Below are positions 41,475 through 48,912 of a stretch of 64,000 bases of DNA, piece after piece. The first letter of the stretch is position 1. Each line of letters begins with the position of its first letter. The stretch comes from Streptacidiphilus sp. PB12-B1b (GTDB lineage Bacteria; Actinomycetota; Actinomycetes; Streptomycetales; Streptomycetaceae): positions 3,100,001-3,164,000 of the forward strand of contig NZ_CP048405.1 of NCBI RefSeq assembly GCF_014084125.1. The letters run 5' to 3'. The notes under the pieces were generated by a model that was not told the DNA's origin, searched no databases, and was given only the letters and a program-made list of their open reading frames with translations. A program made the position numbers and the translations under genes.

Positions 41475-41502
41475 AACCTGTCGTCCGAGCCGGGGCGCTC
41501 GG

Positions 41503-43566
41503 TCAGGGTTCGAGCGCGTCGGCGCGGGCCACCAGGACGGCTATGTCGTCGTGCGCGCCGGTGCTGCCCAGCTCGCGGACCATGTGGTCGCACAGCTCCT
41601 CGGCCGAGGCGCCGTCGGCCTCGGCCAGGGTCTGCACCAGGACGGCCAGGCGCTGTTCGATGTCGGCGTCACGGGTCTCCACCAGGCCGTCGGTGTACAT
41701 GACCAGGGCGTCCCCGGGGCGGAAGTCGAAGTCCGCGGCGACCGCGGACAGGCCGCCGACGCCCAGCGGCGGCGCGGGGGCGACGTCCACCACCTCGGGG
41801 CTGCGCCCCGGGCGCAGCAGCACCGGCGGCAGATGGCCCGCGCTGGCCAGGCAGCAGCGGGCGGTGCGCGGGTCGTAGACGCCGTACATGCAGGTGGCGA
41901 TGGACTGGCCGAGGTTCTCGGTGATGGTGTCCAGGTGCCGCAGCAGCTCGCCGGGCGGCAGGTCCAGCGGCGCCAGCGTCGCCAGCGCGGTCCGCAGACG
42001 GCCCATGGTGGCGGCGGCGGGGATGCCACTGCCCATCACGTCGCCGACGGTGAGGGCGGTCTTGCCGCCGGGCAGGGTGATCGCGTCGTACCAGTCCCCG
42101 CCGATCTCGTCCGCGGCGTCGGCGGGCAGGTAGCGGGAGGCCAGGGTCAGCCCCGGCATGCGGTTGGGCGGGCGGGGGAGCAGGCTGCGCTGGAGCGTGA
42201 GCGCGGTGTCGCGCGCGTGCTGGTACCAGCGGGCGTTGTCGATGGCCACGGCGGCGCGGGCGGCGAGGTCGGTGGCGAGGAGCAGATCGTCCCCGTCGAA
42301 GGCCTGGGCGTTGCGGAAGCGCTTCAGGTCGAGCACGCCCAGGATCTCGCCCCGGGCGACCAGCGGCACCGCGAGGTAGGTGTGCACCCCGACCCGGGCC
42401 AGGGTCTCGGCGGAGTCCGCGTCGCGGGCGATGCAGGCCAGATCGCCCGGGCCGATCCGGGCGATGTGCACCGGCTGCCCGGTGCGGACGCACCGGGTGA
42501 CCAGCCGGTCCGACCCGTAGCGGGCTATCTCGCCGGCCTGGTCGGCCGCGGCCAGGGCCTCGGTCGGCACGGCGGCGGCGACCGCCAGCGCCCGGAACAG
42601 GGCGCCGCCCTCGGCGTCCGGACCGGCGTGCCGCCCGGGGATGACGGAGTCCAGCACGTCCACCGCCGCGATGTCGGCCAGGCCGGCCACCGCCACGTCG
42701 GCGAGTTCGGCGGCGGTCTGGTACAGGTCCAGGGCGGTGCCGATGCGGGCCGAGGCGTCCGCGATGACCGCCAGCCGGTGCTGGGCGCGCTGGGCCGCCG
42801 CCGCGGCCAGGTGCTGCTCGGTGATGTCGACGACGGACACGGCCAGGCCAAGGACGCTGTCACCCGGGTCCTCCAGCCGGTAGTAGGAGGCCGACAGGGC
42901 CAGCACGCCGTGCCGGCCCAGGCGCGTGTGGCCGAGCGAGCGCTGGTCCAGCACGGGCGTGCCGGTGGTCAGCACCTGCCGCATGGTGTCCTCGATGGCC
43001 TCGGTGTCCAGGAACGGCAGCACCTCGCCCAGCCGCTTGCCGGGGTGCGCCTCGGCCCGCAGGCCGTTGATCCGGGCCAGCGCCTGGTTGACCGAGACGT
43101 AGCGCAGGTCGTGGTCGAAGACGGCCAGCCCGATGGGGGACTGGTCGATCAGCTTGACGGCCAGCGCGCGCTCGCGCTCGACGGTGCGCACGGTGTACTG
43201 GTCGGCGGCCAGCGCCAGCACGAACGGCCGTCCCTGCTCGTTCTCCAGGCCCATGTCGCGGAACTCCACCAGCCGGGTGGTCCCGTTCTTGTGCCGGATC
43301 GGGAAGACACCCGCCCAGGTGCCGTGGTGGTCCATGATCTGCGCGAAGACGCTGGAGACGCGATCCTGGTGCTCGGGGTCGGCCAGCAGGCTGATCGCGT
43401 GGCGGCCCAGGGCCTCCTCGGCGGTGTACCCGAACAGGCCCTCCGCCTCCGGGCTCCACAGCACTATCCGGCCGTGCGGGTCCAGCACCACCGCCGCCAC
43501 CGCAAGCCGGTCCAGGAGCGTGCCGGGCGCCCCGGCCGCCGACTGAGCGGGATGCATGCGGTCCAC
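41503..43566 (-). CDS. PAS-PAS-GAF-PP2C (SpoIIE) serine phosphatase
   Basis: 687 residues. Two PAS domains (about 15-130, 135-265), a GAF domain (about 285-430) and a C-terminal PPM/SpoIIE phosphatase (455-685) with EIGGDWYDAI, VGDVMGSGIPAA and YTDGLVE, which contain the metal Asp residues. No kinase or membrane domain, so it is a cytosolic sensor phosphatase. Such proteins dephosphorylate STAS anti-anti-sigma factors to release a sigma factor; a STAS gene is at 44035, and SigB-like promoters surround the gene. GTG 43566 follows GGGAGTCGCTG. Confidence 0.93.
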   Translation of the reverse strand: MDRMHPAQSAAGAPGTLLDRLAVAAVVLDPHGRIVLWSPEAEGLFGYTAEEALGRHAISLLADPEHQDRVSSVFAQIMDHHGTWAGVFPIRHKNGTTRLVEFRDMGLENEQGRPFVLALAADQYTVRTVERERALAVKLIDQSPIGLAVFDHDLRYVSVNQALARINGLRAEAHPGKRLGEVLPFLDTEAIEDTMRQVLTTGTPVLDQRSLGHTRLGRHGVLALSASYYRLEDPGDSVLGLAVSVVDITEQHLAAAAAQRAQHRLAVIADASARIGTALDLYQTAAELADVAVAGLADIAAVDVLDSVIPGRHAGPDAEGGALFRALAVAAAVPTEALAAADQAGEIARYGSDRLVTRCVRTGQPVHIARIGPGDLACIARDADSAETLARVGVHTYLAVPLVARGEILGVLDLKRFRNAQAFDGDDLLLATDLAARAAVAIDNARWYQHARDTALTLQRSLLPRPPNRMPGLTLASRYLPADAADEIGGDWYDAITLPGGKTALTVGDVMGSGIPAAATMGRLRTALATLAPLDLPPGELLRHLDTITENLGQSIATCMYGVYDPRTARCCLASAGHLPPVLLRPGRSPEVVDVAPAPPLGVGGLSAVAADFDFRPGDALVMYTDGLVETRDADIEQRLAVLVQTLAEADGASAEELCDHMVRELGSTGAHDDIAVLVARADALEP

Positions 43567-43770
43567 CAGCGACTCCCTGCTCTCCCGGGACGGACGGTCC
43601 CCGGGCCGACGCGGATGCGGTGCGGCCGGTACGACCGAATTGCCCAGATCTGTTGACTATCTGCCCGTTCGTTGGCATCCCAATCGGTACCGGTGCCGGT
43701 CCGGCGGCAGATCGGCTGCATGACCGCCGTGCGCGGGGGCAGACGCGTCTCAACGAAGGAGGATGACGGC

Positions 43771-43929
43771 ATGGGTGCATTGCTGCTGGTTCTGTTGCTG
43801 GCTCTGATTCTGGGCGGTGTGGGCTTCGCGGTCCACATCCTGTGGTGGGTCGCGCTGGTGGTGCTGGTTCTGTGGATACTCGGGTTCGTCTTCCGCGGGT
43901 CGGGCGGGGGCCGCTGGTACCGCTGGTAG
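43771..43929 (+). CDS. 52-residue hydrophobic protein (DUF5670/Lmo0937-like)
   Basis: Starts ATG 43771 with GAAGGAGGATGACGGC upstream. Two helices (LLLVLLLALILGGVGFAVHI; WWVALVVLVLWILGFVFR) are followed by GSGGGRWYRW. This pattern matches the tiny hydrophobic stress-inducible proteins of actinobacteria and firmicutes. A perfect 40-bp palindrome follows 12 bp after the stop. Confidence 0.82.
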   Translation: MGALLLVLLLALILGGVGFAVHILWWVALVVLVLWILGFVFRGSGGGRWYRW

Positions 43930-43941
43930 GCAGACCGTCCA

Positions 43942-43981
43942 CATGCCCGGGGGCCACCGCATGCGGTGGCCCCCGGGCATG
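43942..43981. terminator. Perfect 40-bp palindrome between convergent genes
   Basis: Bases 43942-43981 equal their own reverse complement; each arm starts CATGCCCGGGGGCC and the centre is GCATGC. It lies between the stops of the small hydrophobic protein (+) and the STAS gene (-), so a bidirectional terminator fits. With essentially no loop it would form a cruciform or very long hairpin. Confidence 0.8.
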
Positions 43982-44034
43982 TCGTGCTGTGGGGCCCCGA
44001 CCCGGCCAGTCAGGCCCGCCCGCCCCGGTCCCGG

Positions 44035-44514
44035 CTAGACCGGGCCGCCGCCGGTGCTGCGCCCGGTCACCGGCTGACCCTGCTCCGGCTGCTCCGCGCG
44101 GTCGGCCCCGCCCCGGGGGTCGGGGCGGCCGATGGCGAAGAGGTGCGCGACGCCGCTGATCTCCAGCAGCCGCAGCACGGCCGGGCCGGCGGCCACGATG
44201 CACAGGCTGCCGCCACGGGCCAGCTGCCGCTCCCGGGCGGCCATCAGCACCCGCAGGCCGGAGCAGTCGCAGAAGGTGACCTCCCGCAGGTCCAGCTCGA
44301 GCGGCTGTCCGGCCGGGCAGCGGGACGCGGTGACGGCGATGAGCTGCTGAAGCGCCGGCGCGCAGTCCAGGTCGAGGTCGCCGCCGACGGCCACGGCGGG
44401 GGAGCCCGTCCCGGAGCGGACGACGCGCATGCTCACGGCGTCGCCGTCGGAACCGGCCCGGCAGCCGGCCAGGGAGGTGAGGAGGGCACGCCGATCGGGG
44501 TCTGTACGGCACAT
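44035..44514 (-). CDS. STAS-domain anti-sigma factor antagonist
   Basis: 159 residues. STAS core about 30-140: VAVGGDLDLDCAPALQQLI and the helix-start FCDCSGLRVLMAARERQLA, where Ser in CSGL is the residue phosphorylated in SpoIIAA/RsbV-type proteins. It would bind an anti-sigma kinase and free a sigma factor. Start ATG 44514 has AAGGAGCAACC directly upstream; the downstream MRVV start would remove the N-terminal arm. The PP2C phosphatase encoded at 41503 could dephosphorylate it. The C-terminal 20 residues are low-complexity. Confidence 0.9.
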   Translation of the reverse strand: MCRTDPDRRALLTSLAGCRAGSDGDAVSMRVVRSGTGSPAVAVGGDLDLDCAPALQQLIAVTASRCPAGQPLELDLREVTFCDCSGLRVLMAARERQLARGGSLCIVAAGPAVLRLLEISGVAHLFAIGRPDPRGGADRAEQPEQGQPVTGRSTGGGPV

Positions 44515-44606
44515 GGTTGCTCCTTGGCGTCCAGGAGGTTCCGTCATCGATCGTGCGGTCGGACAGTGCACCTGTCGCGCAACGCCTGAAGCATAGTACG
44601 CGTCTC

Positions 44607-44634
44607 TTGATACGTGAATCGCAGATCGTATGAT
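44607..44634 (+). promoter_or_regulatory. Promoter of winged-helix gene; predicts leaderless mRNA
   Basis: TTGATA (44607-44612), 16 bases, TATGAT (44629-44634): five of six positions in each box of the housekeeping consensus. The expected start site, 7 bases downstream, is at or next to A of ATG 44642. Confidence 0.6.
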
Positions 44635-44641
44635 GGTGGGC

Positions 44642-45004
44642 ATGGAGTCTGTACGGCAGCCGCGCATGGCGTGGACCTTCCTCACCAACCACGCGCGGGT
44701 GCTCTCGCTGGTCGCCCGGGATCCCGGCGCCCGGCTGCGCGACGTCGCCGAGGTGTGCGGGCTGACCGAGCGGGCGGTGCAGGCCATCGTGGCCGACCTG
44801 GAGGGCGCCGGATACCTGGAGCGCTCGCGCGTCGGCCGCCGCAACCACTACCGGGTGGTGCCCGACGCCCTGCTCCGGCACCCGGCGGAGGCCGGTCTGC
44901 CGGTCGGCGCGCTGCTGGAGGTGCTGGCCCACAGCCGGGGCCCCCGCGCCGTCCCCCGTACCGACCCCGCAACCGGCCTCCGGCAGGACCTGCCGGGAGC
45001 GTGA
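44642..45004 (+). CDS. Winged-helix (MarR-like) regulator
   Basis: 120 residues. The helix-turn-helix LRDVAEVCGLTERAVQAIVADLE (about 33-55) and wing YLERSRVGRRNHYRV resemble small MarR/ArsR-like regulators. A well-formed promoter puts the transcript start at ATG 44642, so I prefer it over ATG 44630 (which would lie inside the -10). Divergent from the STAS gene; may control it or the CYTH-CHAD gene downstream. Confidence 0.82.
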   Translation: MESVRQPRMAWTFLTNHARVLSLVARDPGARLRDVAEVCGLTERAVQAIVADLEGAGYLERSRVGRRNHYRVVPDALLRHPAEAGLPVGALLEVLAHSRGPRAVPRTDPATGLRQDLPGA

Positions 45005-45023
45005 GGGCACGGGCGCCGGGTAG
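44999..45023 (+). promoter_or_regulatory. SigB-like promoter, GCGT-N15-GGGTAG
   Basis: GCGT at 44999-45002, 15 bases, GGGTAG at 45018-45023, 51 bp before the CYTH-CHAD start. Partly overlaps the end of the winged-helix gene. Confidence 0.5.
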
Positions 45024-45074
45024 GCGCTGAGCGGAGGGGACGAAGCAGCTCTCAGCGCCGAGAGGAGTCGTACG

Positions 45075-46622
45075 GTGACGGCAAGCCACCTGGAGCACGA
45101 GAGGACGTTCGACGGCGGATCGGATGCGGTCCTGCCCGACCTCAGCGGGCTCCCCGGGATCAGAACCGTGGAACCGGCCGGTTCGGAGGAGCTGGACGCG
45201 GTCTACTACGACACCGCCGACCACCGCCTCCTGGCCCACCACATCACCCTGCGCCGCCGCACCGGCGGCCACGACGCCGGCTGGCACCTCAAGCTGCCCG
45301 AGGGCACCGACCGCCGACGGGAGGTACAGCTCCCGGTGGACGCGGGCGGCGCCCCCGACCACGTCCCGGCCGACCTGGAGCTGCGGGTCCGTGCGTACGC
45401 CCGGGGCCAGTCCCTCGGTCCGGTGGCCCGGCTGCACACGCACCGGCACCGCCGGCTGCTGCTCGACGGGGCGGGCAGCCCGATGGCCGAGATCGCCGAG
45501 GACACCGTCAGCGCGCGCGTACCCGAGCGCTCCCGCGGCTCCGAGATCGTCGTGCTGCGCGAGTGGCGCGAGGTGGAGGCCGAGCTGCACGAGGGCGATG
45601 TGGCCCTGCTGGACGCCCTGGAGGAGCGCTTCGTCGACGCCGGGCTGTCCCGGGCGGCCGTGCCCTCGAAGCTGGCCCGCGCGCTCAGGGACGACGCCGA
45701 CGCACCGGTGGTCGCCGCAGCTGCGGCGGCGCCCGAGCATCCGGCCTCGGTCGGGGACATGCTCACCGCCCAGGTCGCCGGGCAGGTGGCCGCCGTGCTG
45801 GACCTGGACGGTGCGGTACGCCGGGACCGGCCCGACGCCGTCCACCAGATGCGGATCGCCGTGCGCAGGCTCCGCAGCACGCTCCGGGCCCACCGGCGCT
45901 CGCTGGACCGGGCCACGGCCGACGCCATGGCCGGGGAGCTGCGCTGGCTGGGGCACTGCCTGGGCGACGCCCGCGACAGCGAGGTCCTCGGCAAGCAGCT
46001 GGCGGCCCAGGCCAAGGACCTGCCCAAGGCGGCCCGCCCGGGCCCCGTACGGCACCGGATCGCGGTCTGGTCCGCCGAGCGCCGCCGGGAGGCCCGCATC
46101 CCGCTGGACGCCGCCCTGGACAGCGCCCGCTACTACCAGCTGCTCACCGCTTTGGAGAGCCTGGCCGCCGCCCCCGTGGCCGCGTCCGCGGCGGACCGAG
46201 GGGCGCGCAAGGAGGTGCGGCGCGTGCTCACCCGCGAGCAGAAGCGCGTGGCCGCGCGCATGGACGCGGCGCAGGCCCTGCCGCCGGGGGAGGAACGCGA
46301 CGGCGCCCTGCACGCCGCCCGCCGGGCCGCCAAGCGGGCGCGCTACGTGGGCGAGGCGGCGGAGGCCGTCGTCGGCAGGAAGGCGCACCGCTTCGCCAAA
46401 CGGATGAAGGCGGTGCAGTCCGTGCTGGGCGACCGGCAGGACGCGGTGCTGGCGCGCCGGGCCCTGCCCGGGCTCGCGGCCGTCGCCCACGCCCACGGCG
46501 AGCAGGGCTTCGGCTACGGCGTGCTCTACGCCGCCCAGCAGTCCGTGCTGAGCCGGACCGATGCCGAACTCCCGGAGCGCTGGGCGGCCGCCGGCCGCCG
46601 CAGGCTCACCCGCAGCATCTGA
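45075..46622 (+). CDS. CYTH-CHAD domain protein
   Basis: 515 residues. The N-terminal CYTH domain (1-200) begins EHERTF, a variant of the metal-binding ExExK, and contains VYYDTADHRLLAHHITLRRR. The CHAD domain (230-510) has VHQMRIAVRRLRSTLRAHRR and HAARRAAKRARY, the conserved His/Arg/Lys surface. CYTH domains bind triphosphates, and CHAD domains bind polyphosphate granules. GTG 45075 follows GAGAGGAGTCG. A SigB-like promoter lies upstream. Confidence 0.95.
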   Translation: MTASHLEHERTFDGGSDAVLPDLSGLPGIRTVEPAGSEELDAVYYDTADHRLLAHHITLRRRTGGHDAGWHLKLPEGTDRRREVQLPVDAGGAPDHVPADLELRVRAYARGQSLGPVARLHTHRHRRLLLDGAGSPMAEIAEDTVSARVPERSRGSEIVVLREWREVEAELHEGDVALLDALEERFVDAGLSRAAVPSKLARALRDDADAPVVAAAAAAPEHPASVGDMLTAQVAGQVAAVLDLDGAVRRDRPDAVHQMRIAVRRLRSTLRAHRRSLDRATADAMAGELRWLGHCLGDARDSEVLGKQLAAQAKDLPKAARPGPVRHRIAVWSAERRREARIPLDAALDSARYYQLLTALESLAAAPVAASAADRGARKEVRRVLTREQKRVAARMDAAQALPPGEERDGALHAARRAAKRARYVGEAAEAVVGRKAHRFAKRMKAVQSVLGDRQDAVLARRALPGLAAVAHAHGEQGFGYGVLYAAQQSVLSRTDAELPERWAAAGRRRLTRSI

Positions 46623-46649
46623 CCGCCCAGCACCGCAGTCGGAGAGGGA

Positions 46650-47093
46650 TCAGCCGCCGTCCGGAGTGATGTGGACGGCGGCTTCCTCCGCCGAGGCCGC
46701 GGAGCCGTCGATGCCGACGTCGGTGCCCACCATGCCGTCGTGCTCCTCGTGCGCGCCCTCGCCGGGGGAGAGCAGCCGCCCCGAGCGCCGGTCCCCGACG
46801 TAGCCGTCGTCGTCCCCCGGGTCGTCGTCCTGCTCCGTGGCCTGGTTGTCGTCCGGCACCTCCTCGGCGAGGCGCTGGTCCAGGCTCTCGCCGCGCTGCT
46901 GCTCGTCCGCGGTGATGCCGTAGTGCTCCACGCCCCGCGGCCGCTCGGGCGGGGAGTACCCCTCGTCGAGGGCCTGGTCCACGCCGCGGTCCAGCAGCGA
47001 GTCCTCGGGGTCCAGAAGGCCCACGTCGTCCTGCTCCTCCTCGGTGGGGTCGGGCTGGTAGACCTCGTCGCCCCAGGCGTCGTCGTCGCTCAT
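46650..47093 (-). CDS. DUF5709 acidic protein
   Basis: 147 residues, very acidic (WGDEVYQPDPTEEEQDD, DDDPGDDDGYVGDR) and probably disordered; the LLDPEDSLLDRGVDQALDEGYSPPERP block and the late GDRRSGRLL identify the actinobacterial DUF5709 family, whose function is unknown and which is often linked to stress. It converges on the CYTH-CHAD gene. ATG 47093 follows GAGGAGGCACACC. Confidence 0.92.
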   Translation of the reverse strand: MSDDDAWGDEVYQPDPTEEEQDDVGLLDPEDSLLDRGVDQALDEGYSPPERPRGVEHYGITADEQQRGESLDQRLAEEVPDDNQATEQDDDPGDDDGYVGDRRSGRLLSPGEGAHEEHDGMVGTDVGIDGSAASAEEAAVHITPDGG

Positions 47094-47189
47094 GGTGTGC
47101 CTCCTCGGCTCTGTACGCCGGTGTCGGGTGTTCGCGTTCCAGGTGTTCGGGTGCCCGGTGTCCGTGTGTCGGGGCGGGCGGGGTCGGGC

Positions 47190-48122
47190 TCAGGCGACGG
47201 TCACGACCACCTTGCCGCGGGTGTGGCCCTCGGCGTTGAAGCGCTGGGCGTCGGCGGCCCGCTCCAGGGGGAAGGTGGCGGCGATGTCGACCCGCAGGCG
47301 TCCGTCGTCGGCGAGGGCCGCCAGCGCGTCCAGGTCGTGCCGGTCGGGGCGGACGAACACGTAGCGCCCGCCCCGGGCGGCGACCGCCGGATCGATGGTG
47401 GAGGCCACGCGGCCGTGGCCGCCGTCGCGGAGCAGGCCGAACGACGCCTCCAGCGCCTCGCCCCCGACCAGGTCGAGCACGGCGTCCACACCCTCGGGCG
47501 CATGACCGCGCACCGCCTCGGCCAGACCGTCGCCGTACGGCACCGGTTCGGCTCCGAGCGAGCGCAGGTAGGCGTGGTTGGCCTCGCTCGCGGTGCCGAT
47601 CACCCGCGCGCCCAGCGTCCGGGCGATCTGCACGGCGAACGACCCCACACCGCCCGAGGCCGCGTGGACCAGCAGCGTCTCGCCGGACCGCAGTTCCAGG
47701 CCCCGGTTCAGCGCCTGGTAGGCGGTGAGGCCGGCCAGGGGGACGCCCGCCGCCTGCTCGAAGGAGAGCCCGGCGGGCTTGTGCGCCAGGGTGCGCAGCG
47801 GCGCGGACACGTACTCGGCGAAGGTGCCCCGGCCGACCAGATCCTCACGCACATAGCCGAAGACCTCGTCGCCGGGGGAGAACTCGATCACCGCGGGCCC
47901 GACCTTCTCGACCACCCCGGCCACGTCCCAGCCGGGCACGACCGGGAAGACCACGTCCATGATCGCGTCCATGGCCCCCGACTGCAGCTTCCAGTCCACC
48001 GGGTTGACCGCCGCCGCCTTCACCCTGACCAGGACGGAGTCGGGGCCGACCTTGGGATCGGGGCGCTCGCCGTACTCCAGCGCCTCCGGGCCGCCGTACG
48101 CGCGGTAGCTGACCGCCTTCAT
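47190..48122 (-). CDS. Zinc-free MDR oxidoreductase (quinone reductase-like)
   Basis: 310 residues: GroES-like N-terminus (MKAVSYRAYGGPEALEY), then LLVHAASGGVGSFAVQIARTLG (nucleotide-binding, about 138-158) and GKVVVTVA at the end. No zinc ligands. It is the third such enzyme in the window and shares about the same architecture as that at 12522 but is not a recent copy. A SigB-like promoter 125 bp upstream is shared back-to-back with that of the DUF6328 gene. Start ATG 48122 follows GGGGGCGGCCGG. Confidence 0.9.
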   Translation of the reverse strand: MKAVSYRAYGGPEALEYGERPDPKVGPDSVLVRVKAAAVNPVDWKLQSGAMDAIMDVVFPVVPGWDVAGVVEKVGPAVIEFSPGDEVFGYVREDLVGRGTFAEYVSAPLRTLAHKPAGLSFEQAAGVPLAGLTAYQALNRGLELRSGETLLVHAASGGVGSFAVQIARTLGARVIGTASEANHAYLRSLGAEPVPYGDGLAEAVRGHAPEGVDAVLDLVGGEALEASFGLLRDGGHGRVASTIDPAVAARGGRYVFVRPDRHDLDALAALADDGRLRVDIAATFPLERAADAQRFNAEGHTRGKVVVTVA

Positions 48123-48246
48123 CCGGCCGCCCCCGTCCGCACCGCGCCTGCGGGCGGCAGCCCGCTCCTGCCGGACGCTGCGAGCTGATCCGCCATACGT
48201 TCCTCGCCTCCCTGGAGCTGTCCTGCGGGTGGACCCGCTCATGCGG

Positions 48247-48271
48247 CTACCCGAAGCAAAAACGGGCAAAC
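48247..48271 (-). promoter_or_regulatory. SigB-like promoter, GTTT-N15-GGGTAG
   Basis: Minus strand GTTT (48271-48268), 15 bases, GGGTAG (48252-48247), leading to the quinone reductase-like gene. GTTT/GGGTA with this spacing is the best form of the SigB-type consensus. Confidence 0.65.
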
Positions 48272-48311
48272 GACACCGTTCCCCGGCTGGACCTGCGATA
48301 ACGGGAGCGGC

Positions 48312-48336
48312 GGTTGCGGGTTTTCTGCCCGGGTAG
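48312..48336 (+). promoter_or_regulatory. SigB-like promoter, GGTT-N15-GGGTAG
   Basis: GGTT (48312-48315), 15 bases, GGGTAG (48331-48336), 60 bp before the DUF6328 start and divergent from the site at 48247-48271. Both continue GGGTAGCCG. Confidence 0.6.
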
Positions 48337-48396
48337 CCGAAGATCAGAAGCTGCGACGCGGCACGGTGCGGCAGAGCGGGGGCGAGGAGAGCCTGG

Positions 48397-48912
48397 ATGA
48401 ACGGCGCGAACGAGCAGGGCGGCGGCCCGGGCAGGCACGAGACGCCCGAGGAGCGGGCAGACCGGCTGTGGACCGAGATGCTGCAGGAGGTCCGGGTCTG
48501 CCAGACCGGTGCCCAGATCCTCTTCGGATTCCTGCTCAGCGTCGCCTTCACGCCCCGGTTCGCCGGGCTGGGCGGCTTCGACAAGGGCCTGTACGTGGTC
48601 ACCATGGTCCTCGGCGCCTGCGCCACGGGCGCCCTGATCGCCCCGGTCGCGTTCCACCGCTTCTTCACCGGCCACGACCTGAAGCCGGAACTGATCAAGG
48701 TCGGCGCACGGCTGATCACCATGGGCCTGTGTCTGCTGGGCCTGACCATCGGTACCGCCCTGCTGCTCCTGCTCCGCGTCGCCACCGGAAACGACGCCCT
48801 GGCCTGGGCCATCGCCGGCGCCGTTTTGGCCTGGTTCCTGGTCGGCTGGCTGTTGCTCCCCTACAGCGTGCTCCGCAACGCCGAACGCCGGCAGCGCCGG
48901 GCTAGAGGCTGA
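48397..48912 (+). CDS. DUF6328 membrane protein
   Basis: 171 residues. TPEERADRLWTEMLQEVRVCQTGAQILFGFLL is the typical start; four helices follow (QILFGFLLSVAF, LYVVTMVLGACATGALIAPVAF, LITMGLCLLGLTIGTALLLLL, AWAIAGAVLAWFLVGWLLLP). This is the DUF6328 family of actinobacteria, sometimes labelled sodium:proton antiporter without proof. It overlaps the convergent YhgE gene by 11 bp. Confidence 0.9.
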   Translation: MNGANEQGGGPGRHETPEERADRLWTEMLQEVRVCQTGAQILFGFLLSVAFTPRFAGLGGFDKGLYVVTMVLGACATGALIAPVAFHRFFTGHDLKPELIKVGARLITMGLCLLGLTIGTALLLLLRVATGNDALAWAIAGAVLAWFLVGWLLLPYSVLRNAERRQRRARG

